Shown one piece after another: positions 48,838 through 57,459 of a DNA stretch of 64,000 nt. Position 1 is the first letter of the stretch. Each line of letters opens with the position of its first letter. The notes under the pieces are model-generated. The model saw nothing but the letters and a program-made list of their open reading frames with translations, was not told the DNA's origin and searched no databases. Source of the stretch: a virus; IMG/VR virus record IMGVR_UViG_3300028654_000012, positions 52,674 to 116,673 of that record; one strand, written 5' to 3'. The translations under genes and the position numbers were made by a program.

Positions 48838-49451
48838 TCGATTATCTTTACACTCGGCCATAGACAGTCGAGGTCAGCTCCTATACGTCCACCTGTTGCC
48901 CACTTACCGAGTCTATGGCATCGTACACAGAACTTAGTAGGATCATCCTCAGGAAATTCACATTGCTGGATAGGAATACCGTGCATAGCGTTATACTTTC
49001 GAACTAAGTCTTCCCGCCTATCGCTAATGCTACCTCCCTCATTTGACTGAGGTCCACCTGGCAACATAGCTCTGTTATCCTTCCAGATGATCTCTTGACC
49101 ATTAAATAAAGAGCGTTCGATTTCTTTCTCTTGGAGACCGTACCATCTTTCAAACAGGATCTTACCTGAATCGGCAAGAGGCTGAAGCATGGCCTTGGCC
49201 CTATAAAAATCGGCTCCCTTATCTTTCCATCGGGAAATCAGAGATGGTTCAGGATCATGGCCTCTTATAATAGCTTCATAGGCGACTAAAGTATCCGGAC
49301 CACACTGTTGGTAGATGGGGAGGATCTTAGGAATGTCGTCGCCATTTACTTCTCCAGCGTCGGCAGATGCCCAGTAGAAAGTATCATTAAGGTTAGTTAC
49401 TATCTTAAAAGCATCGCCAAGTATACGTTTATACGCTTCTAACTCAGTCAT
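48834..49451 (-). CDS. Hypothetical protein with C-terminal CxxC
   Basis: A 205-residue protein. The ATG at 49451 has AAGGAA upstream and is preferred to a start 30 bases earlier. Residues 1-150 are helical with several Trp and Tyr; CVRCH near 183 may bind metal. It is first after an 86-base gap with a TATA-like element, so it may head a unit. No family is recognised. Confidence 0.6.
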   Translation of the reverse strand: MTELEAYKRILGDAFKIVTNLNDTFYWASADAGEVNGDDIPKILPIYQQCGPDTLVAYEAIIRGHDPEPSLISRWKDKGADFYRAKAMLQPLADSGKILFERWYGLQEKEIERSLFNGQEIIWKDNRAMLPGGPQSNEGGSISDRREDLVRKYNAMHGIPIQQCEFPEDDPTKFCVRCHRLGKWATGGRIGADLDCLWPSVKIIE

Positions 49452-49490
49452 AAATGCGCATTCCTTTGCTTTGAATCCCAAACTAGCGTC

Positions 49491-49503
49491 TTAGTATAAT
49501 ACA
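49491..49503 (-). promoter_or_regulatory. AT-rich -10-like element, minus strand
   Basis: Read on the minus strand, TGTATTATACTAA lies about 40 bases before the ATG at 49451, in the gap after the thioredoxin gene. A TATAAT-type core is present, and no matching -35 is seen at the usual distance. Tentative promoter. Confidence 0.35.
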
Positions 49504-49536
49504 CTTCTCAACGCTTGATGAATCGCATTGTCGCTT

Positions 49537-49848
49537 CTAAAGGTTGTCCAGAATCTTCTTAAGGTCCTCTTTAGTTTTCAAACCAATAGACTGAGCGACT
49601 ACCTTACCATCTTTAAAGATGAGGACCGTAGGAATGCTCATAATCTTATGATCAGTCACTACCCTAAACTGTTCATCAGTATTAATCTTAGTGAACTTAA
49701 CTTTACCAGCATAGCTTGTCTCTAGATCCTCTAAGATAGGAGACAGAGCTCTGCAGGGTCCACACCAGGGCGCCCAAAAATCTACTAGAGTAGGAAGGGG
49801 CTCTTGGAGTACTTCTTTTTCAAAAGAGTCATCAGTTAGTTCTACCAT
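49537..49848 (-). CDS. trxA: Thioredoxin
   Basis: A 103-residue thioredoxin with canonical active site WCGPC (28-32), cis-Pro P73 in SIPT and the FKDGK end. It is one base after the papain-like protease gene. It could keep that protease's Cys reduced, support ribonucleotide reduction in the host, or act in the replisome, as host thioredoxin does for T7. The fold is certain; the role is open. Confidence 0.94.
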   Translation of the reverse strand: MVELTDDSFEKEVLQEPLPTLVDFWAPWCGPCRALSPILEDLETSYAGKVKFTKINTDEQFRVVTDHKIMSIPTVLIFKDGKVVAQSIGLKTKEDLKKILDNL

Positions 49849-49849
49849 T

Positions 49850-50716
49850 TTACTTCCTCAGAGTCCAGAAGTCATTTGCTAAGCCTGGATTAGTCATGTA
49901 CGCATAAGGCATATAGAAGTATCCTTTATCGCCCCAGTCAGTGCCCCAGCTATTACGAACGATAAACACTTGCCGCTTATCATCATAGCCTACGCACATA
50001 ACAGCGTGACCACCTTGTTCAACATCTCGTACCTGGGGTAAAGGCATCAGCCCAGTTGCAGCTACCTTAGCACTTTCAAATGAAGCATAGACAGTAAATC
50101 CAAACACAAAGGGAAACCCTTGGGCCAAACAGCTCTTGAGTGCTTGAACATCTCTTCCATTTAAGGACTGGTAACTACTAATCTTATGATTCAGTGCTTC
50201 AGTATAGCTTGCTTGAGGAGGGACATGAAAAGCAAAAGCTACATTGTAAGGCCAAGTAGTTTCAGAGCAAGCTCCTACGGTAGCTAAAGATTTAATACCA
50301 TCACGTAACTGGGCACCATTATCTTCAGAAGTATCTCCTTCAATTACTCTCTCATTCCAATAGATAAACAATCTACTAAACGGAGTAAAGCCGGGTAGGC
50401 TGAATTCTTCAGGGTCACTCTTATCACCCTCAGCCTGCTCTAGTAACTCTAAAAATCCTAGAGCCCCTGCCAGGGAGTTAGCTGTACACGAACCTAAGTC
50501 ACCTTGATTTACAATCGGAGGGCACTTAGATCTTAGGTCAACTGAAGCAGGTAGTTGTCCTGGAGTATAGGTAAACTTTAAGTCTCTCGCATCAGGTACA
50601 TCTCGTTTCCAATTGTATTTGCGCTTAATTAATACTATAGCATCTTCAGTTAGATTTTTTACTAACCAAATAGCAAGAACTGCGACAGTCGTATAAGCTA
50701 ATATTGTTAGATCCAT
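49850..50716 (-). CDS. Papain-like (C1A) cysteine protease with N-terminal membrane anchor
   Basis: A 288-residue protein. Residues 5-20 are a hydrophobic anchor. The catalytic core is complete: oxyanion Gln71 and Cys77 in NQGDLGSCTANS, His237 in GGHAVMCVGYDD and Asn255 in RNSWGTDWGDKGYF. There is a short pro-like segment (RDVPDARDLKF) but no long pro-domain, as in viral and bacterial C1A members. Phage-encoded C1A enzymes are rare; they may cut envelope or peptidoglycan-linked proteins. It sits between thioredoxin and ligase. Confidence 0.9.
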   Translation of the reverse strand: MDLTILAYTTVAVLAIWLVKNLTEDAIVLIKRKYNWKRDVPDARDLKFTYTPGQLPASVDLRSKCPPIVNQGDLGSCTANSLAGALGFLELLEQAEGDKSDPEEFSLPGFTPFSRLFIYWNERVIEGDTSEDNGAQLRDGIKSLATVGACSETTWPYNVAFAFHVPPQASYTEALNHKISSYQSLNGRDVQALKSCLAQGFPFVFGFTVYASFESAKVAATGLMPLPQVRDVEQGGHAVMCVGYDDKRQVFIVRNSWGTDWGDKGYFYMPYAYMTNPGLANDFWTLRK

Positions 50717-51829
50717 TTATTCATCCCTCAGTGCCTTCCAGATAGGGAATCTTAACGATCCATCTGGAGTGTAATTTTGAAATTGTACAGTAGCCATCTT
50801 ACCAATAAAGTTCTTACGATTCTGCCACATCTCCGCCTTCTCCTCTAAAGTTACAGCAGGAGAAGCTTTAAACTGACGCTTAGTGCCATCGTTTAGTTCA
50901 CAGAAGAAGGCCCCTACACATCCCATTAGCTTACCGCTACCCTCTTCTACGTCTACGATCTTAAATTCAGCATCTTGGAAGGTCTTAACTTTTAGTAAGC
51001 CAGAGCTCCGCTTATTCTCATAGAGGCCCTTCTCATTACGGTACATACAGCCCTCATAGCCCCTATCAATACAATCCATCTGGTAGGCTTCTAAAGCTTC
51101 CCGAGATTCCACTCTAATAGTTTCTACAGGTACGCAGTACGAAGCTTTCCGTAGGAGACTCAGAGGAGTTGTACGATCGAAATAGGTGCCTTCGGCTACC
51201 ACATCGTAGACATGGTACTCTACTAAGATATGATCAGGATGTACATCATCTCTCTTGATAAGAGATGTAATTCTATTAAAGTCCTTTTTAAACTTATGGT
51301 TATAAAGTTCACCATCAAGAACAATGTTCTTCTTAGAGGCGAACACCTTTTCAATCTCGGCTACGATATGAGGAAGGGCAGTATACTCTTTTTGAGTACG
51401 AGAGTATAATCTTACTTTACCATCTTTCATTATGGCGATACATCTAAGTCCATCTAACTTGGGCTGTGCTGATGCGGGGAAGACGACATACTTCTCCTTA
51501 TCTTCAATTCTGTGAGCGAGCATAGGTTCTACAGCATCTAAGGTGTTCTTAGTAGAAGCAGCGAGCTTAATATCTTCTACATACCCTTCTTTCAGCTTAC
51601 CATCAAAAGACTGCTGAGCTTCTGCCTGAGCCTGGGTTTCCGGAGTCGTTGCATTAGAGCGACCCAGATTCTTTCCAGCCTTGACTACATCCGTAGTAGT
51701 CTGAAGCTTACCGTCCTTCAGACCATAGACGGTAGTGACAGCATTACCTGAGACTGAGATAGTCCACTGTTGGATTTTTCCCTTAGAAGTCTGCTTATAC
51801 AACGTAGGAAACTTATTCATAGTAATCAT
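50717..51829 (-). CDS. lig: ATP-dependent DNA ligase with WGR domain
   Basis: A 370-residue ligase. Residues 10-75 look like a WGR domain (WTISVSGNAVTTVYG, then GKNLGRSNATTPETQAQ). The nucleotidyltransferase core has adenylation Lys124 in PKLDGLR, LDGELY (171-176), YEGCMYR (258-264) and LLKVK (278-282). The OB domain follows. It seals nicks during replication and repair. WGR fusions recur in some phage ligases and in PARP proteins, where they bind DNA. A second ATG lies nine bases in. Confidence 0.92.
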   Translation of the reverse strand: MITMNKFPTLYKQTSKGKIQQWTISVSGNAVTTVYGLKDGKLQTTTDVVKAGKNLGRSNATTPETQAQAEAQQSFDGKLKEGYVEDIKLAASTKNTLDAVEPMLAHRIEDKEKYVVFPASAQPKLDGLRCIAIMKDGKVRLYSRTQKEYTALPHIVAEIEKVFASKKNIVLDGELYNHKFKKDFNRITSLIKRDDVHPDHILVEYHVYDVVAEGTYFDRTTPLSLLRKASYCVPVETIRVESREALEAYQMDCIDRGYEGCMYRNEKGLYENKRSSGLLKVKTFQDAEFKIVDVEEGSGKLMGCVGAFFCELNDGTKRQFKASPAVTLEEKAEMWQNRKNFIGKMATVQFQNYTPDGSLRFPIWKALRDE

Positions 51830-52065
51830 TTAGTTTTTATATTCCACACAGTATATATAGATAAAGGCAAACCGTTTTTCTTTTCGGGCCAAAGTTCTAT
51901 CTTTGTTTCAGAACACATCGCCGAATCATCTAGCCCTAATATATGGAAGTTTCTAGTTTCAGAAGGGGAAGCGAGACGGACTTGAAAACAATGTTCACAT
52001 TCCTGGAAGCCACACGCTCTGCAGTCGTAACAAGGCTGTAAAGTACAGCAGAGTTTATTAGTCAT
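51826..52065 (-). CDS. LCC-family small cysteine-rich protein (f)
   Basis: A 79-residue protein: NKLCCTLQP, CRAC, four residues, CEHC, then a longer tail without further zinc pairs. Core spacing equals that of (b) and (i). It overlaps the ligase start by four bases. Function unknown. Confidence 0.66.
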   Translation of the reverse strand: MTNKLCCTLQPCYDCRACGFQECEHCFQVRLASPSETRNFHILGLDDSAMCSETKIELWPEKKNGLPLSIYTVWNIKTK

Positions 52066-52073
52066 TACGCCTC

Positions 52074-52817
52074 TTAGGTTAAGATTACAGGTCCTGTAGC
52101 TGTGATAGCTACGGTATGTTCGAAATGGGCTGACAGACTATTGTCTGTCGATACAACTGTCCACCCGTCTTTAAGAATTCTAAAACCACCTAGCCCGAGA
52201 AGAGCCATAGGTTCGATAGCTAGAACCATTCCTTCTTCAATTAGTTCTCCCGTATGAGGAAGACCTACATTACTTATATAAGGACGTTCATGTAATTCTT
52301 TACCAATTCCATGACCTCCAAATTCAGGTATGAGTGCTAGGCCATGAAACTCTGCTTCTATTTGAATAGCGTTTGAAATATCTCCAATATGGTTACCTGG
52401 TTTAGCTTCCGCTATCCCTGCCATAAGAGCACTCTCTGTACCTTTAAGTAGTCGATCTACTGCGGGGTCCACCCGTTGACCCACGACAAAGGTAATAGCT
52501 GAGTCTGCGTTATACCCTTCTACAGTAGCTGCTAGATCTAAACTTACAAGATCTCCATTGTTAATCTTTCGATTACCTGGAACGCCATGGATAATTTCTT
52601 CATTGACAGAAATGCAAATAGATCCAGGAAATCCTTTGTAGCCTAGAAGAACAGGAGTTGCGTTAAATAGTTTTAGTAGTTCACGAGTTCTAAAGTCTAG
52701 ATCTCGAGTAGTCATCCCAACTTTGGTATCCTGATGTAGAAGATCTAAAGTAGTGTGGACTACTACCCCCGCCCTTACAATCTTTTCAATTTCATCAGGC
52801 GATTTAATTAGTCCCAT
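52074..52817 (-). CDS. map: Methionine aminopeptidase, type I
   Basis: A 247-residue metalloprotease with all metal ligands of E. coli MAP: D94, D105, H169, E202, E233, plus H77 in the active site. Length matches the bacterial type Ia form without N-terminal extension. It removes the initiator Met after deformylation. A phage copy could favour phage proteins or alter host ones. With the ClpS-like gene in the same arm it may touch N-terminal signals. It overlaps the next gene by 14 bases. Confidence 0.93.
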   Translation of the reverse strand: MGLIKSPDEIEKIVRAGVVVHTTLDLLHQDTKVGMTTRDLDFRTRELLKLFNATPVLLGYKGFPGSICISVNEEIIHGVPGNRKINNGDLVSLDLAATVEGYNADSAITFVVGQRVDPAVDRLLKGTESALMAGIAEAKPGNHIGDISNAIQIEAEFHGLALIPEFGGHGIGKELHERPYISNVGLPHTGELIEEGMVLAIEPMALLGLGGFRILKDGWTVVSTDNSLSAHFEHTVAITATGPVILT

Positions 52818-53295
52818 TCATAGACTCCATTAGTTTTAAATAGAAGGCCAACTCAGGTCTATGGACTGATTCGTCACTCTTATCATAACGATTCTGTAGA
52901 CTCTTATATACCCGATCAAACTCTTCTTTAGGAGCACCATGAAGATCATCTACCATAGTAGATCTACTATCGGGAGATACTTTAGATTTGTCCATAGTAG
53001 CAAACTTCTTAGACAATCTTTCCCGAAAAGCTTTAATAATCTCATCCCTACTTTCTAAGTCAGCTAGCCTAGCTTTATCTTTTAAAATTGTTCGCTGCCC
53101 ACTAAATCCCATTCGAGTGGCCGAAAGAAGATTTAGAACTCTCCAAACTTTATTAACATCTTCCTGGTCCTCAAGATAATCACTGAGTCTAGTAATACTC
53201 TTCTCAGTCGTATCTAAGGTGGAGAAGTCCATAGATGTCCTAAGAGACTGCCATTTAAAATTATATAAGACCAGCTTAAAGGGGTCTAAGCTCAC
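52804..53295 (-). CDS. Hypothetical charged helical protein
   Basis: A 163-residue protein rich in Lys, Asp, Arg and Ser, almost wholly helical. GTG start in a GTGA overlap with the preceding stop. No family is recognised. Confidence 0.58.
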   Translation of the reverse strand: MSLDPFKLVLYNFKWQSLRTSMDFSTLDTTEKSITRLSDYLEDQEDVNKVWRVLNLLSATRMGFSGQRTILKDKARLADLESRDEIIKAFRERLSKKFATMDKSKVSPDSRSTMVDDLHGAPKEEFDRVYKSLQNRYDKSDESVHRPELAFYLKLMESMNGTN

Positions 53296-53576
53296 AGCAT
53301 CATCTCTCTTCCTATAGAGACAGGAATTTTAAATGACTTGGTGAATTCGTCATAACAAGGTTCACAAAGATGAAATTCATGGACCTCTGTATCTTTTGGA
53401 GACCCGTATCCCCAAGAATGATTAGCTTCAAAATAGGAAACTCCCCAAGCTACAGGTAGTCCATGATTATCTCTTTCAGCGGTTTCTGCGTTCCAAATTG
53501 TAGTGCTACACTTGTTACAAGTTAATTTAGAAGGATAATCTATTTCTAGTCGCTGCATTACTTTAGTCTCTTTCAT
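53292..53576 (-). CDS. Small zinc-ribbon protein with His-rich loop
   Basis: A 94-residue protein: CNKC at about 19-22 and CEPC at about 71-74 frame an aromatic/His loop (SYFEANHSWGYG). A zinc ribbon is likely. ATG with AGGAAG upstream; it overlaps the small membrane protein before it. Confidence 0.6.
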   Translation of the reverse strand: MKETKVMQRLEIDYPSKLTCNKCSTTIWNAETAERDNHGLPVAWGVSYFEANHSWGYGSPKDTEVHEFHLCEPCYDEFTKSFKIPVSIGREMML

Positions 53577-53736
53577 TCAAATACTTCCTATAGATCAAAT
53601 ATGAAAATCGTAGGGTAATCCCTGCTTGAATTAATACAAGTATTACGAATGTGTTGGAGGGCTCAATTGCATATACAGTAATGTATATCGCTAAAAGCAG
53701 CCAGAGAGGTAGGATAGGAGGTAGGATTTTACGCAC
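53563..53736 (-). CDS. 57-residue membrane protein, two helices
   Basis: A 57-codon ORF with a GTG start directly after the preceding stop. Two hydrophobic helices (about 9-24 and 30-40) are separated by a short polar loop and followed by a basic end. A small holin-like or membrane-adaptor role is possible but unsupported by any motif. Its end overlaps the zinc-ribbon gene by 14 bases. Confidence 0.5.
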   Translation of the reverse strand: MRKILPPILPLWLLLAIYITVYAIEPSNTFVILVLIQAGITLRFSYLIYRKYLNERD

Positions 53737-53737
53737 T

Positions 53738-53881
53738 TTAGTTTCGGAGGGGTTGTACTATTGCTTGAAAACAATGATACAGTCCGGCGGCTAATAGAGC
53801 TACGACGGCCATGCCCACGATCACTACGGCTATTAGCTGCGGAGGAACTGCATTCAACATTTTTGAGAAGAATGATTTCAT
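53738..53881 (-). CDS. 47-residue single-pass membrane protein
   Basis: A 47-codon ORF with a single hydrophobic helix (about 16-33) between short polar ends. It precedes the two-helix protein by one base and follows the SLOG gene. Tandem small membrane proteins are common in lysis and membrane-modifying cassettes of phages; no lysis enzyme is nearby. Confidence 0.5.
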   Translation of the reverse strand: MKSFFSKMLNAVPPQLIAVVIVGMAVVALLAAGLYHCFQAIVQPLRN

Positions 53882-53911
53882 GAAGAGCCTGCCTATGTAT
53901 AAGAAACATCC

Positions 53912-54256
53912 CTATAATATAATCTTCAAAGGCTTACCTGCCTTGCGTGTTAAGTCAATAGTACTGGCCGTTCCTTTCGATTCTTTGTCCCAAAAAGCCA
54001 CTACCTCATCAGCTGTTTCTACGATTAAGGCATTACGTATTGGGCCGGCGGCTAGACCAAACGTTTTCCAGTCGGGAAGAAAAATTTCTGTAGGCATACC
54101 TCTCTCTAAGGCAGCTGCTTCCGCAATCTGGTCGACACCTAATGCCCGCCCACTCACTATGACAGTATCTATAGGGAGAGAGTAGACATATTCTTTAACC
54201 AGAGATAGCTCTCTAAACTTACGACTACCTACGATAGCAACCTTCTTAGGTACCAT
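53912..54256 (-). CDS. SLOG/DUF2493-type Rossmann protein
   Basis: A 114-residue protein with the SLOG-fold layout: VAIVGSRKF at the start, TVIVSGRALGVDQIAEAAA with the nucleotide-binding Gly pattern, then the strand EIFLPDWK, and ADEVVAFWD. Related to DprA/YspA-type proteins that may bind nucleotide-derived ligands. In phages this family is common and uncharacterised. It follows the gene at 54259 by two bases. Confidence 0.78.
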   Translation of the reverse strand: MVPKKVAIVGSRKFRELSLVKEYVYSLPIDTVIVSGRALGVDQIAEAAALERGMPTEIFLPDWKTFGLAAGPIRNALIVETADEVVAFWDKESKGTASTIDLTRKAGKPLKIIL

Positions 54257-54258
54257 AC

Positions 54259-54588
54259 TTAGCTCTTAGACTCCGCAGTTCTCCGACGCCGACGAGTTCT
54301 TGGAGTAGACTCTTCTTGTTTTTGCTCAGCCACCTTCTCGGTGTGTTCAAATACTTCGCCGTCGGCAAACACAGTTCTAGTCTTGTTGTCGGGATGAGGT
54401 GCAATATGGATACTCATAAACAGACCGAATGAATCAAAGACAGCAGTACTATGTCCTGGAGACGTCTGAGATAGCCACCGTATAATACATTCTCCGTCGC
54501 TAAATACACAGCCTTCTAATACTTTGCCAGAGCCGCTGATACCTGTTTCATCATCGAGTCTAAACAATTCGAACGTTCGTATAGGCAT
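54259..54588 (-). CDS. Conserved phage protein of a small beta-fold type
   Basis: A 109-residue protein. DDETGISGSGKVLEGCVF followed by IRWLSQT and TAVFDSFGLF is a pattern recalled from many phage and plasmid proteins of unknown function. The last 25 residues are Arg/Thr/Ser-rich and probably bind nucleic acid. Function unknown. Confidence 0.62.
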   Translation of the reverse strand: MPIRTFELFRLDDETGISGSGKVLEGCVFSDGECIIRWLSQTSPGHSTAVFDSFGLFMSIHIAPHPDNKTRTVFADGEVFEHTEKVAEQKQEESTPRTRRRRRTAESKS

Positions 54589-54598
54589 AACAACTCCA

Positions 54599-54907
54599 TT
54601 ATTTAATAAACTTCAAAGCACGTTTAACTAAACCATCTCGATCAAAATCTAACATATCATCCCAGTACTTGTGAGGGATCATATTTTGAATCTCAGCAAG
54701 TAGGAAATCCTGTTCAGATCGGGACTTATCACTTAGATCCCACTTCTCCCTACCTCTTAGCAAGCACCTAGTCAGCTTATCCTTATCTTCCTTTTGAGTA
54801 CGAGTCTTCTTCCAAGTGTCATAAGAATCTTTAATTAAAAGACCTATGACAATAGTTAACCCGCTGCCAACAGTATTAGCAATCCACTTTAATGCGCTAG
54901 CAATCAT
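54599..54907 (-). CDS. Hypothetical protein with N-terminal membrane segment
   Basis: A 102-residue protein with a hydrophobic helix at about 5-25 (VGSGLTIVIGLLI), then a charged helical region. It could be a membrane-anchored adaptor or minor holin-like protein; no motif decides. It overlaps the IMPDH gene by four bases. Confidence 0.58.
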   Translation of the reverse strand: MIASALKWIANTVGSGLTIVIGLLIKDSYDTWKKTRTQKEDKDKLTRCLLRGREKWDLSDKSRSEQDFLLAEIQNMIPHKYWDDMLDFDRDGLVKRALKFIK

Positions 54908-55965
54908 CTTAATCCATGAGGGATGGACTCATTCCATCCTGCAGTAGTAATTTTTACAAATTCGGCACGCTCTTGTAGCTGCTTAATATCAAAAGCCCCG
55001 CAATAGCTCATACCTGAGCGTAGACCACCCATGAGTTGATTGAGTACCTCATCCACAGGACCTTTATAAGGCACCGCAGTCTCTACTCCCTCAGGGATGA
55101 TGTCTTCGACCGCTAAAGCCTTACCTTCCTTCTGTGTACGAGTAACATTAGCCTCGAAAGAAGCCATACCTCTATAAATTTTATACTTAATCCCATTTCT
55201 ATTAGAAATAAGACCTGGACTCTCATATGTCCCTGCCAGCAGGCTTCCTAGCATCACAGTAGAAGCTCCCGCAGCTAAGGCTTTGGTAATGTCGCCCGAA
55301 CTCTTAATACCCCCGTCAGCAATGATAGGGATTCTAATTCTAGGTTCAAGATCGCCGCTACCTTTTAGAATAGCAATATCCATCAAGGCAGACAGTTGCG
55401 GAACTCCGCAACCAGTTACTATACGAGTAGAGCACGTTGCCCCTGGGCCAATGCCTACCTTTACTCCGTCAGCACCTGCATTAGCAAAGTCTTCGGCACC
55501 TTGCTGTGTCGCAACGTTTCCTCCGACTACATCCATCTTAGGCCAGCGCTTCTTCAGATCGGTTACAATTTTAAGAACATGAGCGGCATGCCCATGAGCT
55601 ACGTCTACCACTAGTACGTCTACACCTGCAGCGATAAGCTTTTCACTTCTCTTGAGATAGTCCTTAACCCCAATAGCTGCCCCTACCTGTAAATCTTTAC
55701 CATACTTCTTTACAAACTTCACTTCATCTACTTGTTCTTGAATGGTTAGGAACCGATGAATAATACCTAGACCTCCTACTCTAGCGAGAGCAAGAGCCAT
55801 AGGTCCCGTAGTAACAGTATCCATGTTTGCGGACACTACAGGTATCTTTAGTACTACGTTAGTAGAAAATAAAGTCCCTAGACGTATATCTCTACGGGAT
55901 CTTACTTCCGAAAACTTAGGTACAAGTAATACGTCGTCGTAGGATAGTGCTTCGTGGATTAGCAT
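54904..55965 (-). CDS. guaB: IMP dehydrogenase lacking the CBS (Bateman) domain
   Basis: A 353-residue TIM-barrel enzyme that makes XMP from IMP, the committed step to GTP. Catalytic Cys178 is in GPGATCSTR, and [10 protein letters not shown] and [11 protein letters not shown] with [10 protein letters not shown] are IMPDH rather than GMP-reductase features. The CBS pair normally inserted after about residue 90 is absent: [11 protein letters not shown] is followed almost at once by VGAAIG. That would remove the usual allosteric control by ATP/GTP. Rising GTP would feed FolE2 of the preQ0 pathway in this phage; that link is inferred. Confidence 0.87.
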   Translation of the reverse strand: MLIHEALSYDDVLLVPKFSEVRSRRDIRLGTLFSTNVVLKIPVVSANMDTVTTGPMALALARVGGLGIIHRFLTIQEQVDEVKFVKKYGKDLQVGAAIGVKDYLKRSEKLIAAGVDVLVVDVAHGHAAHVLKIVTDLKKRWPKMDVVGGNVATQQGAEDFANAGADGVKVGIGPGATCSTRIVTGCGVPQLSALMDIAILKGSGDLEPRIRIPIIADGGIKSSGDITKALAAGASTVMLGSLLAGTYESPGLISNRNGIKYKIYRGMASFEANVTRTQKEGKALAVEDIIPEGVETAVPYKGPVDEVLNQLMGGLRSGMSYCGAFDIKQLQERAEFVKITTAGWNESIPHGLR

Positions 55966-56303
55966 TAGAGCTCCGCATCCTGGACAAATTTACTAAGGTT
56001 CTTAATCATTCGGCCGTACTCCTTAGGGAAGGAACTGTGAGTTTCCTTTTCTTTCTGTAGACGAACTAAACAGTTCTTTGCTACCTTCACTAGGTCTTCA
56101 TTAAATTTAAAACAATACTCTTTAGAAGGGATGATTACTTCTTCAAAGAAGAGAGCTACATTCACTGCCCCACTCGTGTTCCATTCCCCATTATGGTGAG
56201 GTAGATCTTTAGCTAGAACTTTGCTTACCGCTTCAGCTACTGAATGAGCTAAGTCAGCTGCCATATCTGACTCACCCACATGATTCATTCCCATAAATCC
56301 CAT
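55965..56303 (-). CDS. Hypothetical 112-residue helical protein
   Basis: A mostly helical protein with a Met/Gly-rich start (GFMGMNHVGE). It is joined to the IMPDH gene by TAATG; a separate function is unclear. No family is recognised. Confidence 0.58.
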   Translation of the reverse strand: MGFMGMNHVGESDMAADLAHSVAEAVSKVLAKDLPHHNGEWNTSGAVNVALFFEEVIIPSKEYCFKFNEDLVKVAKNCLVRLQKEKETHSSFPKEYGRMIKNLSKFVQDAEL

Positions 56304-56312
56304 AATAGTTCC

Positions 56313-56726
56313 TCAGACCTTAACTATCCTCACCGACTCATATTCATATCCTTCATCACTTCTCAGATGAATGAGACTCTTCATAGAAGAAAGATTACCC
56401 TCTTTAGCTTCCTTATAAAGTTTCACTTGACGCTCAACTTTATGAAGTTCATTAGAACCGTAAAGGGATAACTTGTTCTCCACAAAGTTATTGAATTCCC
56501 TTTTAAGGAATTCGTCTTTAAATTCAAAGGATGCTAAATGCGTTTTGAGAGCCTGTAGATCTGTTCTTACAGCGTTTACTTCTAAAAGATTGGTTTCCAA
56601 CTCACAATAATACCCATCGCTATCCATAATCTTAAAGAGTTCTTTATAAGCCTTTTCTTCTAAAGGTAAAGCTGAAACGTCCCAAAATTGCTCGTCATGT
56701 TTACTATCCCACTTTAATAGTTTCAT
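56313..56726 (-). CDS. Hypothetical 137-residue protein
   Basis: A helical, charged protein with an acidic middle and a basic end. It overlaps the preceding gene by four bases. No family is recognised. Confidence 0.58.
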   Translation of the reverse strand: MKLLKWDSKHDEQFWDVSALPLEEKAYKELFKIMDSDGYYCELETNLLEVNAVRTDLQALKTHLASFEFKDEFLKREFNNFVENKLSLYGSNELHKVERQVKLYKEAKEGNLSSMKSLIHLRSDEGYEYESVRIVKV

Positions 56727-57082
56727 ACAGGACTCGTTATTTTTAATTTCTTACAGAGACGCTTGAGTTCCGCTAATTCATTCTCTTTACGCTTAGTCGC
56801 GATAAGCTGTCTAGCTACCTTAGCTCGTTTGGACTGCTCTAGACGATGAGCTCTTTCTTCAGCGGTCTCATCTCGATAACCCCAAACCGTTAGAACGCAA
56901 TTATAATCATCGCGATCTATATCGATTACAAAGTCACTCATTGACCGATCGTGCTGGGTAGCTTTCCGAGCAGCTTCTCCAAGCTTAGACGCGAGGCTAT
57001 CCAAAGATATACCATGCCAGCTATCAACGTCTTCTTTGAAAATTTCTACCTGACGCCTTGTAGGCTTATTCTTTTTTGTCAT
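56723..57082 (-). CDS. Hypothetical protein with basic coiled coil
   Basis: A 119-residue protein; the ATG at 57082 is preferred to one 12 bases earlier because it shortens the overlap. The first half is a small alpha/beta domain (DFVIDIDRDDYNCVLTVWG); the second is an Arg/Lys/Glu-rich coiled coil. No family is recognised. Confidence 0.55.
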   Translation of the reverse strand: MTKKNKPTRRQVEIFKEDVDSWHGISLDSLASKLGEAARKATQHDRSMSDFVIDIDRDDYNCVLTVWGYRDETAEERAHRLEQSKRAKVARQLIATKRKENELAELKRLCKKLKITSPV

Positions 57083-57284
57083 TGAGAGTACCATCTATCA
57101 TAGATTGAATTACACCGGCCGTATCTTTACGTAACTGGTCTAGTCCGCAAGAGCAGACCCCTTTTAGTTTAAGGAAGTCACATTCGGGTTTATGTGTAAA
57201 GCCTACCAAGACCTTCTGCATAAGTGATACGAGATCACCTACTTTTAAAGTCTTAAGGTCAGGAGTTTTCGCCTTCTCTTCCAT
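57066..57284 (-). CDS. Hypothetical 72-residue protein with Cys pair
   Basis: Start taken at the ATG at 57284; an ATG at 57293 is possible. A small protein with LKVGDLVSLMQ near the start and CDFLKLKGVCSCG in the middle, a possible metal site. Overlaps its neighbours. Confidence 0.52.
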   Translation of the reverse strand: MEEKAKTPDLKTLKVGDLVSLMQKVLVGFTHKPECDFLKLKGVCSCGLDQLRKDTAGVIQSMIDGTLNDKKE

Positions 57285-57459
57285 AGTCCTCATTATCTAC
57301 ACAACTCTTACATTCAGGTTCACTTAATCCGGGTAGACCCTCTTCTACCATCGATCTCAGAAGTTTAATAGTACCTATTAACAAAGGCACATTATCTACC
57401 GTAGGATTAGCTTCTATAGTAGGTAGAACCTCATCTAATTCTGCAAGGGGAATAAACAT
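57259..57459 (-). CDS. Hypothetical 66-residue acidic protein
   Basis: The ATG at 57459 is in a TAATG overlap with the preceding stop and replaces a longer reading from 57498. The protein is helical and ends in CKSCVDNED, a likely metal-binding pair with an acidic tail. Confidence 0.55.
   Translation of the reverse strand: MFIPLAELDEVLPTIEANPTVDNVPLLIGTIKLLRSMVEEGLPGLSEPECKSCVDNEDYGREGENS

Noticed and set aside
53691-53909. 72-codon minus-strand frame
   Set aside because: It overlaps two better-spaced small membrane-protein ORFs, and its product is Ser/Arg-rich with no domain; the coupled frames fit the gene chain better.
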